Source of the DNA: DATAWZ01 sp036266975 | GTDB taxonomy: Bacteria > Actinomycetota > Thermoleophilia > Solirubrobacterales > Solirubrobacteraceae | Assembly: GCA_036266975.1 (NCBI GenBank) | Contig: DATAWZ010000197.1 | Coordinates: 1-39,383 of the forward strand | DNA length: 39,383 nt | Reading direction: 5' to 3' | Shown: positions 7,348-14,564 of the stretch, in pieces | How positions within the stretch are numbered: position 1 is the stretch's first letter | Layout of the letters: each line of letters begins with the position of its first letter | Notes under the pieces: generated by a model | Told to the model about the DNA's origin: nothing | Seen by the model: the letters and a program-made list of their open reading frames with translations, nothing else | Databases searched by the model: none | Program-made: the position numbers and the translations under genes

Positions 7348-9285
7348 TTACGCAGCGGCGGCGAGCGCGGCGTCCTGCATGGTGCTCGCCAGCACCCGGT
7401 AGGCGGTCGTCCACGCCGAGCGCACCGGCGGCGTGAACGCCTCGCCGAGACCCTGCTCGAGCGTCCACAGGAGCGCCGCGCCGACCACCTCGTAGTGCTC
7501 GGGCCGCACCCCATACCCGGCATGACGCTCACCGAGCTGCTGCACCGCCGGGACGATCCGCTCCAGCCGGTCCAGGCCGCGAACGACCATCGCGAGCATC
7601 TGCATCAGCTTGCGCCCCTGCTCGTGCATGTCACCGGTGAACATCGGCCTCAGCTCAGGTGCAAGCTCGAACAGCCGCCCGTAGAAGAGCGTCGCGGCCG
7701 TATCGGCGATCGGCTCCACCTGAGCCCACGACTGCTTGATCAGCTGGACGTCGCCCTGTCCGAGCGGGCCCTCCTCGTTCGGCGGGGGATCGCTCGCGGC
7801 CGGTGCGGCCGCCGGCCGGCGGCGGGCGAGCCGCAGCATCAGCAGCCCGTAGATGACCACGATGATCCCCACGATCAGCACCAGCGGGCCGATGAAGTCG
7901 ATCTTCGAGGTCTTCACGAGCTTGTCGTAGTTGGTGCGCTCGCGCTCGAGCACCGGGATCACATCGTCCGAGAAGTAGTCGCGGACCTGCGGCACCGTGG
8001 TGATCGGCGTCCCGTCAAAGCGCCTCGCGCCATCGGTCCCCGGAACCGCGTCCCACTCGCGGATCACGCTCGAGGCCGCGATCACCGTCTGCGCGAGCCG
8101 GGGGATCTTCGGGATCGCCGGGGTGATCAACGTGGTGAGCGCCGGCAGCTCGGCGGCGACGCCCGTGAGCGGCAGCGCCTGCAACAACGCCGTCGTGTGC
8201 GGAACGTCCTTGTGCAGCGTCGCCAGCACCGCCGAGGGCGCCAGCCCGGTCTTCGCCGAGACCAGCGCGATCAGCTTGGGCACCTCGCCCGCCGCGCCGC
8301 CCGGCGCGTTCATGATCGGCGTCTCCAGGTTCACGATCGCCGAGACCATCTCGATCCCCGCGCGATCACCTGCGACCCGCTGCGCCGTCCACGCCGGCCG
8401 CAACGCATCCAGCAGCTTCTGCCCGTTGCTCGTCCGCGGCACCAAGTTCAAGATCAGCACCAGCGCGACGACCACCACGCCCACCACGGTCACCACCCCC
8501 GCCCCTGCGAGCGCTTCCTGCCGGCGTACCTGCCCACGCCAGCTGCGCAGGATCATCATCGCTGCGAACAGGACCACCACGATCCCCACGATCAACAGCA
8601 GCGGCGCGATCCAGCTCACCGACGAGGTCCCATCCAGCGAGTCGAAGTGCGTGCGCTGCCGCTCCAGGACCGGGATCACATCATCGGAGAAATAGTCGCG
8701 CAGCTGCGGGACCGTAAGCACCGGCGTGCCATCAAAGCGCGTCAGCCCACCGATCCCCGCGATGCTGTCCCAATGGTGGGTCACCATCGGCAGATAGGCG
8801 ATCGCCTGCGCCAGCGCCGGGAAATCCGCCTTCAACGCCACAGCCAGCTGTGCCGGCGAGAGCCTCAGCAGCTTCTCCAGCAACGCCTCCAACCGCGGCA
8901 GCTCAGCCGTCACCGCCGACAGCGGGATCGCCTGCAATAGCGCCGTCGTATGCGGAAAGTCCTTCTGCAGCAGTGCCAACGCACCCGCATCAGAGAGATG
9001 CTCACGCGCCGCCACGAACGCCACCGCGCCACCAACCTCACCCGCCCCCCCGCCGGAACGCTCCATCAACGGATCAGCCATGTTGACGTCCTGGGAGATG
9101 ATGTTGATCCCCGCGCGATCCGCCGTCACCCGCGACGCCGGCCGGAACGCGGGCCGAGCCTCACTCAACACCTTCTGACCGGCACTCAACCGCGGGATCA
9201 GATTCAACCCCAGCACCACCGCCACCACGAGGATCCCGACCCCCAACACCACGACCCACTGCACCACTCCACTGCGCCTCGACAT
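7348..9285 (-). CDS. Membrane-anchored globin with tandemly duplicated TM-ectodomain-TM module
   Basis: 645 residues with an architecture I do not recognise. TM1 is about residues 8-30, ectodomain A 31-223, TM2 224-246, a short basic cytoplasmic loop 247-260, TM3 261-283, ectodomain B 284-462, TM4 463-485, a basic then proline-rich linker, and a globin domain from about 509 to 640. The two ectodomains are repeats sharing DRAGI, PHTTALLQA and RDYFSDDVIPVLER. Positive charges flank the inner ends of the TMs, placing the globin in the cytoplasm. The globin is of the Vitreoscilla/flavohaemoglobin type: Tyr535 (B10), probable distal Gln556 (E7) and proximal His588 (F8, RHAGYGV). It begins 13 bases after the soluble globin's stop, with GGAGGAG ahead of its ATG. 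Function unknown; NO or O2 chemistry or sensing at the membrane is inference. Confidence 0.9.
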   Translation of the reverse strand: MSRRSGVVQWVVVLGVGILVVAVVLGLNLIPRLSAGQKVLSEARPAFRPASRVTADRAGINIISQDVNMADPLMERSGGGAGEVGGAVAFVAAREHLSDAGALALLQKDFPHTTALLQAIPLSAVTAELPRLEALLEKLLRLSPAQLAVALKADFPALAQAIAYLPMVTHHWDSIAGIGGLTRFDGTPVLTVPQLRDYFSDDVIPVLERQRTHFDSLDGTSSVSWIAPLLLIVGIVVVLFAAMMILRSWRGQVRRQEALAGAGVVTVVGVVVVALVLILNLVPRTSNGQKLLDALRPAWTAQRVAGDRAGIEMVSAIVNLETPIMNAPGGAAGEVPKLIALVSAKTGLAPSAVLATLHKDVPHTTALLQALPLTGVAAELPALTTLITPAIPKIPRLAQTVIAASSVIREWDAVPGTDGARRFDGTPITTVPQVRDYFSDDVIPVLERERTNYDKLVKTSKIDFIGPLVLIVGIIVVIYGLLMLRLARRRPAAAPAASDPPPNEEGPLGQGDVQLIKQSWAQVEPIADTAATLFYGRLFELAPELRPMFTGDMHEQGRKLMQMLAMVVRGLDRLERIVPAVQQLGERHAGYGVRPEHYEVVGAALLWTLEQGLGEAFTPPVRSAWTTAYRVLASTMQDAALAAAA

Positions 9286-9298
9286 CGCCGACTCCTCC

Positions 9299-9694
9299 TC
9301 AGGCGTCCTGCATGGTGGAGGCCAGCACGCCGTAGGCCGCGGTCCAGGCGGTGCGCACCGACGGCGTGAACGCCTCGCCGAGGCCCTGCTCGAGCGTCCA
9401 CAGCAGCGCCGCGCCGACGACGTCGTAGTGCTCGGGCTGCACCCCGTAGCCCGCGTGGCGGGCGCCGAGCTGCTGGACGGCCGGAACGATACGCTCCAGC
9501 CGGTCCAGGCCCCTGACCACGGTGGAGATCATCTGCATCAGCTTGCGCCCCTGCTGCTCCATGTCGCCGAACAGCGGCCGCACGTCGGGGGCCAGCTCGA
9601 ACAGGCGGCCGTAGAACAACTGGGCGGCGGTGTCGGCGATCGGCTCGACCTGCTGCCAGGACTGCTGTACCAGAAGGACGTCTTCGTTGACCAT
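9299..9694 (-). CDS. Single-domain globin (Vitreoscilla/flavohaemoglobin type)
   Basis: 131-residue soluble haem protein with no reductase domain. Visible haem-pocket residues are Tyr28 (B10, LFYGRLF), Gln48 (E7) and His80 (F8, RHAGYGV), a set found in globins that dioxygenate NO to nitrate. It is almost the same protein as the C-terminal domain of the downstream membrane globin, so the two arose by a fairly recent duplication. The ATG at 9694 follows GGAG by seven bases and is preferred over an in-frame ATG at 9712. The leader holds a short palindrome, CCTGCC-T-GGCAGG (9723-9735), and operator copy 3 lies about 110 bases upstream. The likely role is NO detoxification during nitrate/nitrite use; the electron donor is not encoded beside it. 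Confidence 0.93.
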   Translation of the reverse strand: MVNEDVLLVQQSWQQVEPIADTAAQLFYGRLFELAPDVRPLFGDMEQQGRKLMQMISTVVRGLDRLERIVPAVQQLGARHAGYGVQPEHYDVVGAALLWTLEQGLGEAFTPSVRTAWTAAYGVLASTMQDA

Positions 9695-9800
9695 GCTCGC
9701 GCTCCGATCCATTGGTTCGTGGCCTGCCTGGCAGGGTGGCTCGCGCGCCCGGCGGGCAGAACCGACCGCCGGGCCGAACTCGCGTCGCGGCGAGGCGCCG

Positions 9801-9830
9801 CTCGGTCGAAGTTGAACCGCTCGGTTCGAA
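9801..9830. promoter_or_regulatory. Operator copy 3 of the nitrate/globin regulon (globin upstream)
   Basis: Plus strand reads CTCGGTCGAAGTTGAACCG then CTCGGTTCGAA. The core GAACCG-CT-CGGTTC is a perfect palindrome, the best of the three copies. It has the same orientation relative to its minus-strand target as copy 1 has to nirB. A lone GAACCG half-site follows near 9760. Confidence 0.65.
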
Positions 9831-9842
9831 TTCAGCGCGAGC

Positions 9843-11150
9843 TCAGCGCAGCAGCGCCTCCAGCGGCGCCGGCCGCCGGTGGCGGGCGCGCTGCGCGCGC
9901 AGCTTGGCGATCGCCGAGGTCGACAGCGGCGCCACGGGCGTCCCCTCGGCCGGCACGGGCGGGTCCAGGGCGGTCACCGTGCCGGAGTTCTCGTTGGCCA
10001 CGAAGACGTTGGTCCCGGCCGAGCCGTTGGCGATCGCGGCGACCTGGTCGGGCTCGGACCCGGTCGGCTCGGTGATCTCGCCGCCGAGCTGGCTGTCGCT
10101 CGCGCCCGAGAGCGCGTAGACGTACAGCGCGTGATTGGAGGCGTCGCTGACGAACAGCGACCGGCCGGTGGGCGAGAGGGCCACGCCGAACGGGGTCGCC
10201 GTCGTCGAGTGCGTCACCGGATCAAAGCTCGCCGGGCCCCAGCTCCCCGCCGAGGAGACGGACGGGATGAACGTGCGCACGTCGACGCCGCCGAGGCCCG
10301 GGCAGGCCACGAACACCGTGTAGTCGCCGGCGGCGTCGGTGAGCGTCGCGATCTGCGCGGGCTGGCAGCCGCTCGCGAGCGCCGCGGCCGGGCCGGGGGT
10401 GATCTGGGGCGGGTTGGCCTGCGAGGCCGAGTTGGTCAGCTCGGTCACGGTGCCGTTGGCCTCGTCGTCGACGACGAAGTCCGAGCTGATACCCAGCTCG
10501 GCCACACCCGCGGGCACGGGCGTCGTGCCGCCGGTGGGCGTGGGCAGCGCGTAGGCCGAGCAGGTCGGCGGGCTGAAGCTGTCGCACGCCTGCACCCCCT
10601 CGCTCGAGGACCCGGTGCCGGCGCAGGCGATGACCGCGTAGGCGTCGTCGCCGAGGCTGTTGTCGGCCGCGACGCCGGTGGCGCGCAGGCAGCCCGAGGC
10701 CGAGAAGCTCTGGCCGGTGAGGTCGGGATCGTAGAGCGCCCCGAAGACCGAACTGTTCGCCGGCTGACCGGCGCACACCCCGCTACTCGCGCCCACGCAG
10801 AAGTTCGCCACGACCGGGTCGTCGAGCCCGGACACGCTGCTGCCGCCGTACAGGACCGAGACCGCGTCGGGGAAGTCGAGCGTCAGGTCCGAGGCGGCCA
10901 CGGTCGTGGACCGAAAGCCGCCGTGCGCGGACTGGGAGGGGTTGGTGATCTCGCGGACCTTGTCGCCCTTGCTCTCGGCGACGTAGACCGTGTCGGTGCC
11001 GGCGGCGACGCCGGTCGGCTGCGAGCCGGCGCCGAGCGAGATCGTCTGCAGGACGTCGGACGCACGCGCCGGGCCGGCGGCGACGAGCAGGGCGAGCGCG
11101 ACCGCGACGGCGAGGCCGACGACGCGCGGCAGGGTCCGAACGGCCGTCAT
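9843..11150 (-). CDS. Secreted propeller-like repeat protein of unknown function
   Basis: 435 residues starting with a clear signal peptide: basic MTAVRTLPR, then a hydrophobic core and an AGPARA-S cleavage site. The mature part has irregular beta-propeller/YVTN-like repeats, such as GVAAGTDTVYVAESKGDKV, GVALSPTGRSLFVSDASNHALYVYAL and NVFVANENSGTVTAL. It has several cysteine pairs, probably disulfides outside the cell. The C-terminus is a basic tail (RAQRARHRR). I do not recognise a catalytic motif. Upstream, TACGCT lies nine bases before the ATG. The gene is 50 bases downstream of the acyl-CoA dehydrogenase, but a shared function is not evident. An extracellular binding or surface role is a guess. 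Confidence 0.85.
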   Translation of the reverse strand: MTAVRTLPRVVGLAVAVALALLVAAGPARASDVLQTISLGAGSQPTGVAAGTDTVYVAESKGDKVREITNPSQSAHGGFRSTTVAASDLTLDFPDAVSVLYGGSSVSGLDDPVVANFCVGASSGVCAGQPANSSVFGALYDPDLTGQSFSASGCLRATGVAADNSLGDDAYAVIACAGTGSSSEGVQACDSFSPPTCSAYALPTPTGGTTPVPAGVAELGISSDFVVDDEANGTVTELTNSASQANPPQITPGPAAALASGCQPAQIATLTDAAGDYTVFVACPGLGGVDVRTFIPSVSSAGSWGPASFDPVTHSTTATPFGVALSPTGRSLFVSDASNHALYVYALSGASDSQLGGEITEPTGSEPDQVAAIANGSAGTNVFVANENSGTVTALDPPVPAEGTPVAPLSTSAIAKLRAQRARHRRPAPLEALLR

Positions 11151-11200
11151 CCGGTCTTGAGCGTATCTGCCGGCCAGGCTCCCCACGCCGGGGCGCGCGG

Positions 11201-12352
11201 TCAGGGCGCCGCGGTGCGGCCGGCCTTCTGGCGCGCGATCACGAGCTTCATGATCTGAGACGTCCCGTCGCCGATTTGCAGGCCGAGGATGTCGCGCATG
11301 CGCTGCTCGTGGGGCAGCTCGGTCGAGTAGCCGCCGTGGCCGCTGGTGAGCAGGCAGGTCTGCACGACCTCGTAGGCGAGTTTGGGCCCCCACCACTTGC
11401 ACATCGCCGCCTCGGCGGTGTGGGGCAGGCCCTGGTCCTTCAGCCACAGCGTGCGCAGGCACAGCCAGCGGCACGCGGTGAGCTGGGTCTCGGCCTCGGC
11501 GAGCGGGAAGGAGACGCCCTGGTGGGCGGTCAGCGGCCTGCCGAACGAGGTGCGCTCGGCGGCTGAGGCCCACGTCTCCTCCAGCGAGCGGCGGGCGACG
11601 GCGAGCGTCTGCAGCGAGAGCAGCGCACGGCTGTAGTCGAAGCCCTGCATGACTCCGATGAAGCCGCCGCCCTCGGCGCCGAGCAGGTGCGAGCCGGGCA
11701 GGCGCACGTCCTCGAAGAACAACGAGCCACGCCCCACGCTCTTGGAGCCGTGGTCGTCGAACTCGGTGCGGGTGATCCCGGGCAGGTCGAGCGGCACGAC
11801 GAACGCGCTGATCCCCCGGGCGCCCTGCTCGGCCGTCCCGGTGCGCGCGAACAGCACGGTGAAGTCGGCCTGGGCGGCCATCGAGATCGAGGTCTTCTCT
11901 CCGGTCAGGATCCAGTCCTCGCCGTCGCGGCGGGCGCGGAAGGACAGGTGCGCGGCGTCCGAGCCGCCGCCGGGCTCGGTGAGCGAGAGCGCGGGGATCT
12001 TCTCGCCGGCGACCATCCCGGCCACCCACGGGCCGGCGACCTCGGGCGCTCCGAACTCGACGAGCAGCTTGCCCATGTAGGAGACGGTGACCGTGACGTA
12101 GTTGATGTTCATGTCCGCGCCGGAGAGCGCCTCGAGGACCAGGCCGTCGGTCACGCAGTCCAGGCCCAGGCCGCCGTGACGCTCGGGCAGCGAGATGCCG
12201 AAGAAGGACAGCTCGCCCATGCGCCGCAGCGTCGGGCGGTGCAAGGCGCGCTCGAGCTCGCGCGCGCGGTAGTGGGGAGCGAGCTCGCGCTCGGCGAACT
12301 CGCGCGCGGTCTGGACGAGCGCGTCCTGCTCGGGGGTGGTCGAGAAGTCCAT
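11201..12352 (-). CDS. Acyl-CoA dehydrogenase
   Basis: FAD enzyme of 383 residues, the usual family length, that puts an alpha,beta double bond into an acyl-CoA. Visible are the flavin-binding stretch ALSLTEPGGGSDAAHL, the motif W.L.GEKTSIS, and the C-terminal arrangement GHGGYSTELPHEQRMRDILGLQIGDGTSQIMK. Its ATG overlaps the stop of the enoyl-CoA hydratase (ATGA), so the pair is coupled. With the hydratase here and the BadH-like dehydrogenase at 16769 it could perform a beta-oxidation round on an alicyclic or branched acyl-CoA, like the Bad/Ali cyclohexanecarboxylate route; the actual substrate cannot be read from sequence. Confidence 0.93.
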   Translation of the reverse strand: MDFSTTPEQDALVQTAREFAERELAPHYRARELERALHRPTLRRMGELSFFGISLPERHGGLGLDCVTDGLVLEALSGADMNINYVTVTVSYMGKLLVEFGAPEVAGPWVAGMVAGEKIPALSLTEPGGGSDAAHLSFRARRDGEDWILTGEKTSISMAAQADFTVLFARTGTAEQGARGISAFVVPLDLPGITRTEFDDHGSKSVGRGSLFFEDVRLPGSHLLGAEGGGFIGVMQGFDYSRALLSLQTLAVARRSLEETWASAAERTSFGRPLTAHQGVSFPLAEAETQLTACRWLCLRTLWLKDQGLPHTAEAAMCKWWGPKLAYEVVQTCLLTSGHGGYSTELPHEQRMRDILGLQIGDGTSQIMKLVIARQKAGRTAAP

Positions 12353-13125
12353 CAGCGCCCGCGCCAGACCGGCGGGCGCTTCTCGGCGAACGCCGTCGCG
12401 CCCTCGATCGCGTCCTGCGAGCCGCCGACCTGCGCGACGATCGGATCCTGCAACTCCCAGAACTCCTCGGCGCTCAGGTCGCGCTGGCGGTAGAGGATCT
12501 CCTTGCTCGCGGTGAGCGCGAGCGGGCCGTTCGCGGCGACCGCGCCGGCGAGCTCCAGCGCGGTCTGCACCGCCGCGCCCGGGGCGCACAGGCGGTTGAC
12601 CAGCCCGAGCTCGTGGGCGCGCTCGGCGCTGATCGGTTCGCCGGTGAGCGTCATCTCCATCGCGATTCCGAACGGCAACCGCTGGGGCAGACGCATCAGG
12701 CCGCCGGCGCCGGCGACGAGCGAGCGCTTGACCTCGGGCAGCCCCAGGCGGGCGCCCTCGGCGGCGACGATCAGATCGCAGGCGAGCGCGAGCTCGAGGC
12801 CGCCGGCGACCGCGAAGCCCTCGACGGCGGCGATCAGCGGCTTGCGCGCGGCGAAGCGGGCCATCCCGCCGAAGCCGCGGCCCTCGACGATCGGCAGCTC
12901 GCCGCCGACGAACGCCTTGAGGTCCATGCCGGCGCAGAACCCCGGGCCGGCGCCGGTGACCACGCCGGCGTGCAGCGCGTCGTCCCCGTCGAGCGCGTCG
13001 AGGGCGCCGGCGAGCGCGTGGGCGAGCGCGGCGTTGAACGCGTTGCGCACCTGCGGGCGGTTGAGCGTGATGAGCAGAACCGCGCCGCGCTGCTCGCGAA
13101 GGAGGGGCTCGGGCTCATCGGCCAT
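12352..13125 (-). CDS. Enoyl-CoA hydratase/isomerase family protein
   Basis: 257-residue crotonase-fold enzyme that hydrates a 2-enoyl-CoA. The first oxyanion-hole segment is GAGPGFCAGMDLKAF, the second AAVEGFAVAGGLELALACDLIVAAEGARLGLPE, with the usual ARLGLPE acid region. I start at the ATG at 13125; CACTCT lies six bases upstream, giving a probable leaderless start, while an upstream extension is not conserved. An 18-bp inverted repeat lies 44-61 bases upstream, shared with the luxE-like operon. Next gene is acyl-CoA dehydrogenase, overlapping by four bases. It could be a BadK-type hydratase given the BadH-like SDR nearby, but general fatty-acid use is equally possible. Confidence 0.92.
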   Translation of the reverse strand: MADEPEPLLREQRGAVLLITLNRPQVRNAFNAALAHALAGALDALDGDDALHAGVVTGAGPGFCAGMDLKAFVGGELPIVEGRGFGGMARFAARKPLIAAVEGFAVAGGLELALACDLIVAAEGARLGLPEVKRSLVAGAGGLMRLPQRLPFGIAMEMTLTGEPISAERAHELGLVNRLCAPGAAVQTALELAGAVAANGPLALTASKEILYRQRDLSAEEFWELQDPIVAQVGGSQDAIEGATAFAEKRPPVWRGR

Positions 13126-13168
13126 CGCGCAAGAGTGCCAGGCCGCGGACGGGCGGGACCGGCGCCAA

Positions 13169-13186
13169 TTTGTCGACCTCGACAGG
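13169..13186. promoter_or_regulatory. Inverted-repeat operator A upstream of enoyl-CoA hydratase
   Basis: TTTGTCGACCTCGACAGG contains the palindrome TGTCGA-CC-TCGACA. Fifteen of its 18 bases match operator B at 16055-16072. It is centred about 52 bases upstream of the predicted start of transcription, an activator-like position. Confidence 0.6.
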
Positions 13187-13217
13187 CCACGAGCGGCGGC
13201 GGCCTGCTCCATCGTCG

Positions 13218-14564
13218 CTAATCGACGGCGCCCTCGTCGGAGACCCAGCGCACGAGCCGGTGCAGCGGGATCATCGCGTCGTGCGGGAGCCCGACGCCGA
13301 TCGCCGCGGCCCCGCCGAGGGTGACCACGCGCTGGGCGCCGGCGGTGGCGAGATGGTCGCGCAGCGCCGCCTTGCGCGAGGGCGGGAACACCCCGACGGT
13401 CTGCGTGGCCGGTGAGACCCAGCGGACCGCGTCCGCGAGCGAGGCGACCGGGACGACGTTGACCGTCTTCTGCGACGGGTGAAAGCCGACCGGCTCGGCC
13501 GAGCGGACGACCAGCCCCGACCCGTTGCTGGCCCCCCAGACGCCGTAGTCGGGCGCCATCTGGCGCAGGACCTCGACCTCCTCGCGCACCTCGACCGGCG
13601 GGCGCCCCGATCCGCAGCCGGCGGAGAACTCGCGGTCGCGCGGCAGCTGCGCGGCGAGCGCCTCGCAGTAGCGGTCGACCTCCTCCACGGTGCCCTCGAC
13701 GAACTGGTAGCGGCTGGCCACGCAGGCCTCCTGATCGAGGAAGGTCGCGTCGAGGGCCGCCGCCGCGGCCACCTCGTCCAACTTCGCATGGGCCTCGCGG
13801 CCGATGAACGAGACCGACACCTTGGGGTCGAAGGCGATCATCTCCACCCCCGGCCCGAGGTACTTCACGACGTTGCGCACCGCGGCGTCACCGCCCCACA
13901 CCACGAGCTTGTCGAAGAACTGGGGGCGGTAGAGGATCCGCTCGACCGCCTCGTCGCCGCCACGCCAGTAGACCGCCGAGAACGAGCGGACGACCGGGTG
14001 GTCGGGGTCGATGTCGGCCATCGTGCGCAGGATCGCCGTCGCGGTGAACAGGTCGTTGGACGGCAGCTTGAGCAGGTTGAAGCTCTTGGACAGCGCGCCG
14101 CGGGTGATCGTCAGGCCGACCACCTCGGGGCCGTTGCCGGCGAGCACGTGCACGGTCCGGGCGCCGAAGGCGCGCACGCCGACGCGCCGCCCGCCGGGCT
14201 CGGCGACCGTGCGCCAGCCGTCGAGCACGTCCGCGCCTCCCAGGGCCTGCTCGAGCTCGAACTCGAGGCCCTCGCGCTCGAACAGGCGCGCGACGTCGCG
14301 GTAGCAGTGGGCGAGCACGCGGCGCTCGAGCGGGTTGACCCCGATGAGCCCGTCGAGCGCCTGCTCGAGCAACGCGTTCTCCCCCACCACGAGCCGGCGG
14401 CCGGTCTCGACCAGGAAGTCGACGATCTCGCGGGTCGGGACATCGTGCGCGGGCGGCAGCTCGGTGCGCGGCAGCACGAGCGCGTCGAGGTCGAGCGGCC
14501 CGGAGGAGTCGACGACGCGCCCGGCCACCACGTGGGTGACCGCCGGTGCCTGCACGGCGCTCAT
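13218..14564 (-). CDS. LuxC-type acyl-CoA reductase
   Basis: 448 residues of the LuxC family (fatty-acid reductase, aldehyde-dehydrogenase-like), which reduces an acyl group held as a thioester to an aldehyde with NAD(P)H. Visible features are the LuxC-like GNGPEVVGLTITRGALSKSFNLLKLPSND and a probable catalytic Cys in FLDQEACVASRYQFVEG. The ATG at 14564 overlaps the stop of the LuxE-like gene (ATGA), matching the classic LuxE-LuxC partnership. There is no luxAB here, so bioluminescence is not implied; a catabolic or biosynthetic aldehyde route, in either direction, is more likely. It is followed by the operator A region and the hydratase operon. Confidence 0.9.
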   Translation of the reverse strand: MSAVQAPAVTHVVAGRVVDSSGPLDLDALVLPRTELPPAHDVPTREIVDFLVETGRRLVVGENALLEQALDGLIGVNPLERRVLAHCYRDVARLFEREGLEFELEQALGGADVLDGWRTVAEPGGRRVGVRAFGARTVHVLAGNGPEVVGLTITRGALSKSFNLLKLPSNDLFTATAILRTMADIDPDHPVVRSFSAVYWRGGDEAVERILYRPQFFDKLVVWGGDAAVRNVVKYLGPGVEMIAFDPKVSVSFIGREAHAKLDEVAAAAALDATFLDQEACVASRYQFVEGTVEEVDRYCEALAAQLPRDREFSAGCGSGRPPVEVREEVEVLRQMAPDYGVWGASNGSGLVVRSAEPVGFHPSQKTVNVVPVASLADAVRWVSPATQTVGVFPPSRKAALRDHLATAGAQRVVTLGGAAAIGVGLPHDAMIPLHRLVRWVSDEGAVD

